From an uncultured Anaerolineae bacterium (lineage in GTDB: Bacteria; Chloroflexota; Anaerolineae; Anaerolineales; Villigracilaceae): DNA of 58,649 nt. The position numbers and the translations under genes were made by a program. The notes under the pieces were generated by a model. The model saw only the letters and a program-made list of their open reading frames with translations. It was not told the origin of the DNA and did not search any database. How positions within the stretch are numbered: position 1 is the stretch's first letter; every line of letters starts with the position of its first letter. The stretch covers positions 1 through 58,649 of the forward strand of contig CAIMZS010000630.1 of NCBI GenBank assembly GCA_903846015.1, read 5' to 3'. Positions 37,212 through 44,929 of this stretch are shown in pieces.

Positions 37212-38666
37212 TTACACTACACTTTTGGCAACCTGTTGTCCGTACCCAAGAAGATCCTTAACTATCTGCATTGAGCGCCCTTCGGCATAAACGCGTAAGA
37301 CAGGCTCGGTGCCGGATGGGCGAATAAGCAGCCAGGAGTCATCATCCAGGATGTATTTGACCCCATCCAGGCAGGAAATCTGTGTAATTTTGCCATTACC
37401 AATTCTGCTAGGGGCGTTTTTAAGCAGTAAATCAGTCATTTCCTGCTTGGCAATTGGGCGCCCAAGGCGTAGATCTGCTCGTTCGTAAAACGCAGGTCCA
37501 ACATCTTCCAGTAAGTCAGAAACCAATTCACCAAGTGTCTTTTTAGCCTGGGCTATGATTTCCACCAGGAGTAAGCCCATTATGGGGCCATCGCCTTCAG
37601 GAATGTGACCTTTAAAGGAGATGCCCCCAGATTCTTCGCCGCCAATAAGTACATCCTGAGACATCATATAGTCGGCGATGTGGTTAAAGCCAACCGGGGT
37701 TTCGTACACGGTCAGACCATAGCGGTTGGCGAGCCGGTCGATCATCCTTGTAGTTGAGACTGTGCGCACTACTGCGCCGGTCCAGCCGCGTTTTTCAACC
37801 AGGTAGCGGAGGGCGAGCGCCATAATTTTGTGTGGATCGATGAATTGGCCGCGTTCATCCATTGCGCCAATACGATCAGCATCGCCATCCGTGGCAAGAC
37901 CAAAACTGCCCAAGCCTGCACCCAGGGCGCCGGTAAGTGCGCCCAGATTCTTAGCGATTGGTTCTGGATGGACACCCCCAAAGCCAGGGTTCATTTCACC
38001 ACGTACTTCCGAAATCTCGCACCCAGTGCCTTGTAGAAATGCGCGCATAACCCCACGCCCAGAGCCATACATCGAGTCAATTACGAAACGCTGTGGGTTA
38101 TCGGCGATGGCATCCGTGTCGATTAATGTACGCAAATGGTCAAAATAGGCAGGCAGGGGATTGAATTTCTGGATGAGACCAGCTTGCTTGGCCTGGTTGT
38201 AATCCATCAAATTGGGACCGCGCGACTGCTCCTCATTGTCATTGATATAGACTTCCACGCGGCGGCATTGCTCGGGCAGCGCAGAACCGCCGTAAGCAGC
38301 CTTAAGCTTGACTCCATTATAGCGGGGGGCATTGTGCGATGCGGTGATCATAATTCCGCCCGCCGCTTTATGATGTTTAACGGAATAAGAAATTGCTGGT
38401 GTAGGTGCATCGGCTTGAGCAAGCAGAACGCTAAATCCGTTCGCCGCCAGCACACGAGCCACCTCGGCGGCGTAACGATCAGACAAAAAGCGTGTATCAA
38501 AACCGACAATAAACTTTTTAGGATTTACTTCTGGTATGGAGCTGGTGTCCCAATGTTCGGATGCTGCCGCATCAGCGATAGCCTGCGCCACCATGCGCAG
38601 GTTTCCAAAGGTGAACGTTTCTGAGATGACGGCGCGCCAGCCGTCTGTGCCAAAATGAATGGGCAT
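37212..38666 (-). CDS. Phosphoglucomutase/phosphomannomutase
   Basis: 484-aa alpha-D-phosphohexomutase that interconverts hexose 1- and 6-phosphates. The four family motifs are visible: phosphoserine loop MITASHNAPRYNG, metal loop DGDADRIG, sugar-binding GGEESGG and phosphate-binding RPSGTEPVLRVYAE. The FGTDGWR N terminus is typical. GGAGAA precedes the ATG. It could feed glycan synthesis or, with the inositol phosphate synthase, glucose 6-phosphate use. Glucose versus mannose preference cannot be decided from these motifs. Confidence 0.92.
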   Translation of the reverse strand: MPIHFGTDGWRAVISETFTFGNLRMVAQAIADAAASEHWDTSSIPEVNPKKFIVGFDTRFLSDRYAAEVARVLAANGFSVLLAQADAPTPAISYSVKHHKAAGGIMITASHNAPRYNGVKLKAAYGGSALPEQCRRVEVYINDNEEQSRGPNLMDYNQAKQAGLIQKFNPLPAYFDHLRTLIDTDAIADNPQRFVIDSMYGSGRGVMRAFLQGTGCEISEVRGEMNPGFGGVHPEPIAKNLGALTGALGAGLGSFGLATDGDADRIGAMDERGQFIDPHKIMALALRYLVEKRGWTGAVVRTVSTTRMIDRLANRYGLTVYETPVGFNHIADYMMSQDVLIGGEESGGISFKGHIPEGDGPIMGLLLVEIIAQAKKTLGELVSDLLEDVGPAFYERADLRLGRPIAKQEMTDLLLKNAPSRIGNGKITQISCLDGVKYILDDDSWLLIRPSGTEPVLRVYAEGRSMQIVKDLLGYGQQVAKSVV

Positions 38667-38726
38667 GCAAATTCTCCAAATTGAAATATATGCAGGAGCT
38701 GAAGTCTCCGCCCCCCCCCATTTAAA

Positions 38727-40232
38727 TTACGGTGAGCCGGACGGGGTGGCCGTGATAATTAAGCTAAGAAGTACCCAACCATCGATATCACGTATGGGTG
38801 TCTTGATCAGAACATGGACCCATGTAAATCCATCAATGATTACGGGTTTGTCGCTCAGGAATTCAACCAAATAACCGTTTTGAACGGTTGTAATGCTCCC
38901 ACCTGCGGGTTTGACGCGCACCATGACTCCCCCGGATGGTGAAAATATGCGACCGTAAACAGGGGTAGGGAGTAAGGTTAAGCTGGGGCCTGCTGTTATA
39001 ACCAGGGTGGCGCTAGGTTTGGGTATCGCGACTTCCGATGCTGTGGGTGGTGGAAGAGTTATGCTTGGAGAGGGTGCCAGCAAAACTGATGGGATAAGCG
39101 TCGAAGTAGGCGGGGATTGGGTTGAGCTGGCCACAGGCAAAGGCGTCTCTGTGGCTGTAGAAATAAGCGTGGCTGCCGCCGCTGTGACCTGGTCTCCGCG
39201 AACATTGATCAAGCTGCCGATACCGGCAAACCCGGCTATGATTACCAGGCTTGCCAGGATGATGCTGGCTGTAAGCAGGTAACCGATGGGGGACTGCGGT
39301 CGGAATCCCATATAATAAAAAACAACCAGGCCAACTATAAGTGATAAGGCCAGGTGGATGATAAAAACCAGACCTGCCTCGGGCCACAACCCTTTTACTG
39401 CTGAGCCTGAACCCAGGCCAAACCCGGCAGCGCTAATTGGCAGGTAGAACTGATAGGCTACCATCAGGCTTGCCAGGACCGGTTTTTCATTGGATTGAAT
39501 AAAAGCGAGTACGAGCACAATGGTGCCGATGACAAGCATGAGAAGATCAGGCCACCACAAGCGCGCATGGTAAAAGGCCTGTGACGTTGTGAGCGGCTGA
39601 AAGATGCGCGAGGCAAACCCTGCAAGAAGGCCAATGGCGAACACTAATCCCAATGCAGTAAGCAAGCCACCTAGTGTTTGTCCAAAGAAACGCACCTCGC
39701 CAGTGGCAGCAGAAAGTGTTACACCCACCCAGGTCGCCAGCAAAGGAGCAACCAGGATGCCGATAAGTAGGATGGCAGGGGCGTCCAGAATATAGCCAAT
39801 CGCGAGAATACAGCCGCATAAAATGGAAAAAACAAAGAAGTCAAAACTTGGCGATGCGCGTTGGATGATGGAAGCGAACCGTTCGTCCAGCTCGCGGCCA
39901 TCCAGGCGTTCAACAAGTCTTTGAGAACGGCGACGGCGGCGGAGGGGGGGCTGTTCAGCCTGCGCGGTGGTGACAGGGTTATCCTCAATCACGCGGTGCG
40001 GGGTTACGAATTGGCGTTCTTCTAGCTGGCGTCGAAAGGCGGCGACATCATCTTCCAGGCTTGGAAATTCAAAATCCCCCGTCTCTTCTCCACTAATTGG
40101 CAAAGGGGGTAATTGTCGTGTCGCAAACGATGCTTGTTGGTCATATGGTTCATTCTGAGAAAATGAATCAGGTTGGCCTTCGTAAGGTTGCTCATCATTG
40201 CTATAAGAATTTTTATCTTCTGGTAAGGTCAT
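38727..40232 (-). CDS. DUF389 membrane protein with SH3-like C-terminal domain
   Basis: 501-aa protein. The N-terminal 125 residues are polar. Residues about 128-340 form a six- or seven-helix DUF389 core (SPSFDFFVFSILCGCILAIG, ILVAPLLATWVGVTLSAATG, FGQTLGGLLTALGLVFAIG). A Ser/Thr/Pro-rich extracytoplasmic linker (about 350-420) leads to a bacterial SH3-like domain (FSPSGGVMVRVKPAGGSI to GWVLLSLI). DUF389 proteins have no agreed function. The SH3-like domain suggests attachment to the cell wall or a glycan. The 5' region of this gene carries three tandem copies of the 24-nt module. Confidence 0.8.
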   Translation of the reverse strand: MTLPEDKNSYSNDEQPYEGQPDSFSQNEPYDQQASFATRQLPPLPISGEETGDFEFPSLEDDVAAFRRQLEERQFVTPHRVIEDNPVTTAQAEQPPLRRRRRSQRLVERLDGRELDERFASIIQRASPSFDFFVFSILCGCILAIGYILDAPAILLIGILVAPLLATWVGVTLSAATGEVRFFGQTLGGLLTALGLVFAIGLLAGFASRIFQPLTTSQAFYHARLWWPDLLMLVIGTIVLVLAFIQSNEKPVLASLMVAYQFYLPISAAGFGLGSGSAVKGLWPEAGLVFIIHLALSLIVGLVVFYYMGFRPQSPIGYLLTASIILASLVIIAGFAGIGSLINVRGDQVTAAAATLISTATETPLPVASSTQSPPTSTLIPSVLLAPSPSITLPPPTASEVAIPKPSATLVITAGPSLTLLPTPVYGRIFSPSGGVMVRVKPAGGSITTVQNGYLVEFLSDKPVIIDGFTWVHVLIKTPIRDIDGWVLLSLIITATPSGSP

Positions 40233-40337
40233 TTGCGCAAACTCGCAATCAAACGCAATGGTTTCTCGAATAAGTTGGAATGGTCAAATAAAGCTTGGAC
40301 AAAAGCAAACCAAATTGGACGCGGACGAGCGTCCCTA

Positions 40338-40409
40338 GCCCTGCTAGAACGGGCACTATCGGCCCTGCTAGAACGGGCACTATCGGCCCTGCTAGAACGG
40401 GCACTATCG
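40338..40409 (+). repeat. Three tandem copies of the 24-nt module (GCCC/GGGC stem variant)
   Basis: Three identical head-to-tail 24-mers, each GCCCTG followed by CTAGAACGGGCACTATCG. The hairpin here is GCCC/GGGC around TGCTAGAAC. The array lies in the 5' region of the leftward DUF389 gene, about 105 bp before its start. Confidence 0.95.
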
Positions 40410-40490
40410 TGGAAAACGCGGATAAGACCTTTAGTATACCATCCACCTGACAGGGTGCCATTTACTTCTAGCACAAGATGTTCGATGCCC

Positions 40491-40541
40491 GTGGCCGTGG
40501 CCGTGCTAGAACCGGCACTATCGCAGAACCGGGTACCATTG
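40491..40541 (+). repeat. Composite module: GTGGCC run, 18-mer A, 18-mer variant
   Basis: GTGGCCGTGGCCGTG is followed by CTAGAACCGGCACTATCG and then CAGAACCGGGTACCATTG. The last 18-mer reappears nearly unchanged at 41168-41185, on the other side of hypA. Confidence 0.9.
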
Positions 40542-40696
40542 TATTTCCAATTATAAAGGGGAAGGAAACAAGCGGAAGGGTAGTAACCGTTGATAGAGGC
40601 TGTTAATATAAACTCCCCGGCACAAATCTGCGATTATTGGCCGGGTTGCGCATTCTCATTCATAATAAATTTGAGGTTCAAGTGGCTAAGGAAACG

Positions 40697-41041
40697 TCAC
40701 GTTTCAATGTCGATGCTCTCCACCCTTAATTCATCGCCCTTGCTGACGCGAACACGCGCGCTTCCACAAGCCGGGCAGGAAAAGGTACGCTCATCTGGCT
40801 CAAAAACATGACCACAGTCAAAGCAGCGCATCTCGGTTGGAATACGTTCGAAGTGTAAGATTGCCCCCTCGGCGATGCTTCCTTCCGCGATCATACTCCA
40901 ATAGAATTGGATCGAATCATCCACTGCAGTTGCCAGCCTGCCGATAACAAGGTTGATGCCGGTTACTCGTTTAGCGCCGGAACTTTCGGCGTTGCGAAGG
41001 GCGATTTCAAGAATACTTTGGGCGATGGGGAGTTCATGCAT
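40697..41041 (-). CDS. hypA: Hydrogenase nickel-insertion protein HypA
   Basis: 114-aa metallochaperone that delivers nickel to the large subunit of [NiFe] hydrogenase. The N terminus MHELPIA has the Ni-binding His2, and the zinc site is CFDCG to CPACG (about 74-95). Length is normal. It lies upstream of and divergent to the hydrogenase operon; hypB, C, D, E and F are not in the window. Module copies lie on both sides of the gene. The ATG sits only 6 nt after a TAGTCT sequence and has no clear ribosome site. Confidence 0.93.
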   Translation of the reverse strand: MHELPIAQSILEIALRNAESSGAKRVTGINLVIGRLATAVDDSIQFYWSMIAEGSIAEGAILHFERIPTEMRCFDCGHVFEPDERTFSCPACGSARVRVSKGDELRVESIDIET

Positions 41042-41160
41042 GGGTTAAGACTACCAACTTTGTGCGAATTTTCCAATAGTGAAAAGTCACTAGCTGGCAT
41101 GACTTTCATCCACCATTTTGATTGCCCGGTTCTATACGAAGTTACTTCAGACGTTTTTAT

Positions 41161-41185
41161 GCCCGTGCAGAACCGGGTACCATGA
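41161..41185 (+). repeat. Partial module (CCCG/CGGG stem variant)
   Basis: GCCCGTG followed by CAGAACCGGGTACCATGA. Arms CCCG and CGGG surround TGCAGAAC. A reversed copy of the CAGAACCGGG part (CCCGGTTCT, 41125-41133) lies 35 bp to the left, making a 9-bp inverted pair. Confidence 0.75.
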
Positions 41186-41265
41186 AAAATCTATAATCAT
41201 CAGGAAAAGTGCGAACAATATTTCGGAAAAAGACAGTTTTATAAAAAATCCCTACCTATGTTAAA

Positions 41266-41398
41266 TAACGTCAATAATGGATAAGGATTTTCAACCTAAA
41301 AAATTCGTTTACAGCACTAAAATTCGCTGTAAATGAGCATTTTTAAGCCAAAAATCTGGCTTTTTGAAGCACAATTTGCTTATCCATTATTCACGTTA
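41266..41398. repeat. 133-bp inverted-repeat element upstream of hybO
   Basis: Arms of 20 bp (41266-41285 and 41379-41398) pair with one mismatch; their inner 13 bp AATAATGGATAAG are perfect. Inside are two smaller hairpins: TTTACAGC/GCTGTAAA and AGCC/GGCT. The element is AT-rich and non-coding. It could be a MITE-like insertion or a folded regulatory segment of the hydrogenase promoter region. I see no clear target duplication. Confidence 0.6.
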
Positions 41399-41421
41399 AA
41401 TATTGTAAGTTGGAAAACGAG

Positions 41422-41446
41422 TTTGTCATAAATATTTAGTGACAAA
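41422..41446. promoter_or_regulatory. Operator-like dyad upstream of the hydrogenase operon
   Basis: TTTGTCA and TGACAAA are perfect complements 11 bp apart around an AT-rich centre (TAAATATTTAG), about 137 bp before the hybO start. Spacing and AT core resemble binding sites of dimeric redox or CRP-family regulators, but it matches neither the FNR nor the Rex consensus exactly. Confidence 0.4.
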
Positions 41447-41582
41447 TAGCATAATTGAATCGTTTTTAGTTAATGCTACATTAATCTATGCATATTTTCA
41501 TTAGTTTTTCTTTTGGAAAAGCTTTTCAGTATCAAATCCAATAATAGTAATATCCAATTCAACCGTTCGGGAGGAGGTAATT

Positions 41583-42704
41583 ATGAGCGATTCCAGCTTA
41601 GAGCAAGCCGTTAGAGAGCGTGGAATTTCGCGAAGGAGTTTCCTGAAGTTTTGCGCAGTGATGGCGGGGACGCTGGCCTTGAGTTCATCTTATGGAACCA
41701 GGATAGCCAAGGCGCTGGCAGCTCCAAAGCGCACACCACTGGTATGGCTTGAATTTCAGGATTGCGCAGGCAATACAGAAGCTCTCCTGCGTTCATCCAG
41801 GCCCACAGTTGGCGAAATTGTGCTGGATGTCCTCTCCGTGGACTACCACGAAACGATCATGGCCGCAGCAGGAACTCAAGCGGAAAAATCTAAGAAAGAT
41901 GCCATTGCTGCTGGCGGTTACCTGCTGGTAGTGGAAGGCTCGATCCCTACTGCCGATGGTGGGGTATATTGCACGATCGGCGGGCGCACAGCCATGGATA
42001 TTCTCAGCGAAGCGGCTGCGAATGCCATTGCAGTGGTCGCGATTGGCTCATGCGCCGCCTTTGGCGGTTTGCCCAAAGCCAACCCCAACCCGACCGGTGC
42101 TAAGTCTGTCATGGAGCTGGTTACCAATAAACCGGTCATCAACCTGCCGGGCTGCCCGTGTAATGCTGTCAATTTGACTGCCACGGTTGTACATTTCCTG
42201 ACTTTCGGTGAACTGCCCAAAATGGATAGCCAGAACCGGCCGCTCTTTGCTTATGGCGCCCGCATCCACGATAACTGCCCACGCCGTGGGCACTTTGACC
42301 GCGGCGAGTTTGTGCGCGCTTGGGACGATGATGGTCATCGCAAAGGCTGGTGCCTCTATCAGATGGGTTGCAAGGGTCCGGTTACCTTCCACAACTGTCC
42401 GGCGGTGGGATACAACGATAATACCAGTTGGCCGATCAAGGCGGGGCATGGCTGTATTGCCTGTTCTGAGGCGGGCTTCTGGGAATTGGGTCTTTATAAC
42501 AAGGCCAAGCTGCAGGAGTTCGCGCCGCCATCTACCTATGCGCCTGTTCAAATGCCAGTCCAATCACTTTCCCCCACTACCACCGCTATTGTCGGTGGTG
42601 CGGCCGGTCTGGCAGTCGGTGCGGCCGGGGCGGCAGCTTATATTCAGCTTTCTAAACCCGATAAAATGGAAGTACCCGAAAGTGCCCAGGCTGAAAAGAA
42701 GTAG
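41583..42704 (+). CDS. hybO: [NiFe] hydrogenase small subunit, Tat-exported
   Basis: 373-aa Fe-S subunit that relays electrons from the NiFe site. A Tat signal (SRRSFLKF, Arg17-Arg18) and a hydrophobic stretch open the protein, and a C-terminal membrane helix (about 330-352, AIVGGAAGLAVGAAGAAAY) anchors it. Cluster ligands are visible: proximal CAGN (Cys61), IGSC and PGCPC; distal His and Cys in IHDNCPRR plus WCLYQMGC; medial HNCPAV and CIACSE. The proximal C-x-x-C is changed to C-x-x-N (Asn64), while an extra Cys appears in PGCPC instead of the usual PGCPP. First gene of hybOABCD, so its role is periplasm-facing hydrogen oxidation linked to the quinone pool. Confidence 0.94.
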   Translation: MSDSSLEQAVRERGISRRSFLKFCAVMAGTLALSSSYGTRIAKALAAPKRTPLVWLEFQDCAGNTEALLRSSRPTVGEIVLDVLSVDYHETIMAAAGTQAEKSKKDAIAAGGYLLVVEGSIPTADGGVYCTIGGRTAMDILSEAAANAIAVVAIGSCAAFGGLPKANPNPTGAKSVMELVTNKPVINLPGCPCNAVNLTATVVHFLTFGELPKMDSQNRPLFAYGARIHDNCPRRGHFDRGEFVRAWDDDGHRKGWCLYQMGCKGPVTFHNCPAVGYNDNTSWPIKAGHGCIACSEAGFWELGLYNKAKLQEFAPPSTYAPVQMPVQSLSPTTTAIVGGAAGLAVGAAGAAAYIQLSKPDKMEVPESAQAEKK

Positions 42705-42713
42705 GAGGCTGTC

Positions 42714-43601
42714 ATGTCACCCATGAGCCGAAGGAATTTCCTAAAAGTTGTCGGTGCCAGTCTCGCAGCTGGTGCTTCGCTTTCTGTTCTGCCGAATGTA
42801 AGTGCTCGTTCGGCTGCCGAAGATGCCGACAATTATGTGGCCATGCTCTATGATGCCACCATATGCGTTGGTTGCAATGCCTGCACAAATGCCTGCCGGC
42901 AGTGGAACAAAACCAAGGTGGAGGTGGACCCAACCGGGCTCTACGATGCACCCCAAGAACTCTCAGCCGATACGTGGACGCTTATCCAGCTCTACCAGCC
43001 CACAGATAGCGCTGAAGGGAGTGAATATTCTTTCGTAAAGCGCCAGTGTATGCATTGCGTTGACCCGGCTTGCGTCAGCGGATGTCCCGTGCACGCCCTA
43101 CAGAAATCAGCCAATGGTCCGGTTACTTATGACAAGGATCGCTGCATTGGCTGCCGTTACTGCATGTACACTTGTCCTTACCATGTTCCGCGCTTCCAGT
43201 GGGATCAGGTTATCCCGGTGGTGACCAAATGCACCCTGTGTTCTGATCGTCTTGCGGATGGTAAGGGACCGGCATGTGCGGAGCGCTGTCCAACCGGTGC
43301 GTTGACGTGGGGTCGCCGCGGCGATTTGATCGCTGAAGCCGAAAAACGCCTGGCTAACGAACCCGGCCGTTATGTAAATCACATATTTGGCAAGGATGAC
43401 GCGGGCGGTACTTCGGTTTTGTATCTTTCCCACGTTCCATTTGACAAGCTTGGTTTCCCAAATCTAAAATCTGAGCCTGTGCCTCAGTTAAGCGAGCGCA
43501 CCAGCGACATCTTCCTGCCTGGTATTGTAGTAGGCGGTACATGCGCATTGGCGGCGGTTAGCTGGGTGGTCAAAAAAGGCGGATTGGAGGATGAGGCATG
43601 A
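42714..43601 (+). CDS. hybA: Hydrogenase four-cluster ferredoxin subunit, Tat-exported
   Basis: 295-aa electron-transfer subunit. The Tat signal is SRRNFLKV near the N terminus. Sixteen cysteines form four [4Fe-4S] motifs: CVGCNACTNAC, CMHCVDPACVSGC, CIGCRYCMYTC and CTLCSDRLADGKGPACAERC. A C-terminal helix (IFLPGIVVGGTCALAAVSWVV) probably anchors it. AGGAGG precedes the ATG, 9 bp after hybO. Its stop overlaps the start of hybB. It passes electrons from the small subunit to the membrane subunit. Confidence 0.93.
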   Translation: MSPMSRRNFLKVVGASLAAGASLSVLPNVSARSAAEDADNYVAMLYDATICVGCNACTNACRQWNKTKVEVDPTGLYDAPQELSADTWTLIQLYQPTDSAEGSEYSFVKRQCMHCVDPACVSGCPVHALQKSANGPVTYDKDRCIGCRYCMYTCPYHVPRFQWDQVIPVVTKCTLCSDRLADGKGPACAERCPTGALTWGRRGDLIAEAEKRLANEPGRYVNHIFGKDDAGGTSVLYLSHVPFDKLGFPNLKSEPVPQLSERTSDIFLPGIVVGGTCALAAVSWVVKKGGLEDEA

Positions 43602-44731
43602 AAGCCGTGACGAAACTCAAGAAGCCAATTCCTACCAGTTTTTACCCCCTGGCCTTGCTGGCTCTTTTAGCGGTCGGATTATCCATTTACCGGCTCGTGG
43701 CCGGGCTTGGCGCCACCACCAATATGAACGATCACTATCCGTGGGGTATATGGATCACCATTGACTTGTTCCTGATCCCCGTTGCTGGCGCTGCTTTTAC
43801 CATTTCCCTGATCACCTATTTCTTTGGGCGTGGAAGATACCACTCCGTCATTCGCCCGGCAGTACTGGCAGGGTTTTTAGGCTATGGCATTGTCGGTGTT
43901 TTGTTGTTCCTGGATATCGGGCGTTGGCCGCAGTTTTACAATATCCTTGTTCCGGGTTTTATCAATCTACATTCCTTCCTGGAAGAAGTCAGCCTGTGCA
44001 TTACGCTCTATACGGTCATCCTGGTGTTGGAGATTGCCCCTGTTTTTCTTGAAAAATACAATATTAAGGCGCCAATCGGTTGGATCAATTCATCGATTTA
44101 CTGGATCGCCGGCATTGGTATTGTGCTCTCCACCCTGCATCAATCATCACTTGGTTCAATGTTCCTACTGATGCCCTACAAACTCCATCCGCTCTGGTGG
44201 ACACCTGCTTTGCCAGTGCTCTTTTTCTTGCAAGCGGTTTATACCGGGCTGGGCACGACCGCCATCGCCATTAACCTGGTCTGGCGCGCGATGGGACTTC
44301 CCATCGACCGTCAGTTGTTCAAGCGCATCGGGCAGGCCATGAGCCTGATGTTGGCGCTTTACCTGGCAGTTAAAGTTGGCGATTGGATGGGAGCTGGTGA
44401 AGTTGACCTGCTGCTCAAACCGGATGCCTTCGGTGTGCTGGCATGGATCGAGATCATTCTCGGCGTTGCCATTCCGCTGATTATCCTGTATTCCCGCCTG
44501 GGATCCCATTCGCAGGGTCCCTTCTGGGCAGGCGTTTTTGTCCTGATTGGAACTTTTATCAACCGGCTGATCGTTAGTTGGATTGGTCTGGCTGAACCGT
44601 CTCATGTGCCCTACACTCCTTCCTGGATAGAGATCATGATCACGGTCGGGTTGATGGCTGGTGGCGTCCTGGTTTATAGTATAGTGGCACGTTCTTTTCA
44701 GCTCTTTCCTGAAGAGCATTCTGGATCATGA
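43598..44731 (+). CDS. hybB: Hydrogenase NrfD-type membrane subunit
   Basis: 377-aa integral membrane protein of the NrfD/PsrC/HybB family with about ten helices and no haem-binding pattern. DHYPWGIWI near residue 45 and helix-rich blocks (FINLHSFLEEVSLCITLYTVI, LSTLHQSSLGSMFLLMP) are family hallmarks. It exchanges electrons and protons with menaquinone. It overlaps hybA by 4 bp. The 198-bp gap to hybC, filled with repeats, is the only large gap in the operon. Confidence 0.93.
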   Translation: MKAVTKLKKPIPTSFYPLALLALLAVGLSIYRLVAGLGATTNMNDHYPWGIWITIDLFLIPVAGAAFTISLITYFFGRGRYHSVIRPAVLAGFLGYGIVGVLLFLDIGRWPQFYNILVPGFINLHSFLEEVSLCITLYTVILVLEIAPVFLEKYNIKAPIGWINSSIYWIAGIGIVLSTLHQSSLGSMFLLMPYKLHPLWWTPALPVLFFLQAVYTGLGTTAIAINLVWRAMGLPIDRQLFKRIGQAMSLMLALYLAVKVGDWMGAGEVDLLLKPDAFGVLAWIEIILGVAIPLIILYSRLGSHSQGPFWAGVFVLIGTFINRLIVSWIGLAEPSHVPYTPSWIEIMITVGLMAGGVLVYSIVARSFQLFPEEHSGS

Positions 44732-44890
44732 GATTGCCACGCCGCAAAGAACGCGCTCGGCCCTGCTAGGACGGGTACTATCGCAATGAAAATGTAGACC
44801 AGATTGCCACGCCGTAAAGAACGCGGCTCGCAATGACAATATAGACCAGATTGCCATGCCGTAAAGAACGCGGCTCGCAATGACAATATA
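44731..44890 (+). repeat. Three tandem 47-nt REP-like repeats, the first interrupted
   Basis: Units start AGATTGCCACGCCG and end CTCGCAATGACAATATAGACC; they can fold through ATTGC/GCAAT and GCCG/CGGC arms. Copies lie at 44731-44800, 44801-44847 and 44848-44890. Without its 24-nt insert the first copy is 46 nt, one G short. Similar REP-like hairpins are common between bacterial genes. Confidence 0.9.
44760..44783 (+). repeat. 24-nt module inserted inside a REP-like repeat
   Basis: GCCCTG followed by CTAGGACGGGTACTATCG splits the first 47-nt repeat exactly between CTCG and CAATG, with a CG on each side of the join. The two intact copies next to it show the uninterrupted sequence. Confidence 0.93.
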
Positions 44891-44897
44891 TAAATAT

Positions 44898-44914
44898 CCC
44901 GGCTCTAGCACGGG
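44898..44914 (-). repeat. Module core in reverse orientation before hybC
   Basis: Read leftward this is CCCGTGCTAGAGCCGGG: arms CCCG/CGGG around TGCTAGAGC, a third compensated stem variant. It lies directly before the GGAGG ribosome site of hybC and is the only clearly reversed copy. Confidence 0.75.
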
Positions 44915-44929
44915 ATTGGAGGTTACACA

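Larger units (their letters stand above)
40233..40696. other. Gene-free stretch holding two module loci
   Basis: The 464-bp space between the DUF389 gene (leftward) and hypA (leftward) has no convincing gene. It contains three tandem 24-nt modules (40338-40409) and one composite module (40491-40541). A rightward open frame here only translates the repeats. Confidence 0.6.
41042..41582. other. hypA-hybO intergenic regulatory region
   Basis: This 541-bp space separates divergent hypA and hybO. It holds a module-like inverted pair (41125-41177), a 133-bp AT-rich element bounded by 20-bp inverted arms (41266-41398), a dyad at 41422-41446 and a strong GGAGGAGG ribosome site 6 nt before the hybO start. 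No protein gene is evident. Confidence 0.6.

Noticed and set aside
40338-40409. CRISPR-like look of three tandem repeats
   Set aside because: The copies are directly adjacent with no spacers, and no cas gene is in the window.
40233-40556. Rightward open frame with repeated LLERALSA residues
   Set aside because: It only translates the tandem modules and has no ribosome site or domain. The same modules occur in other frames elsewhere.
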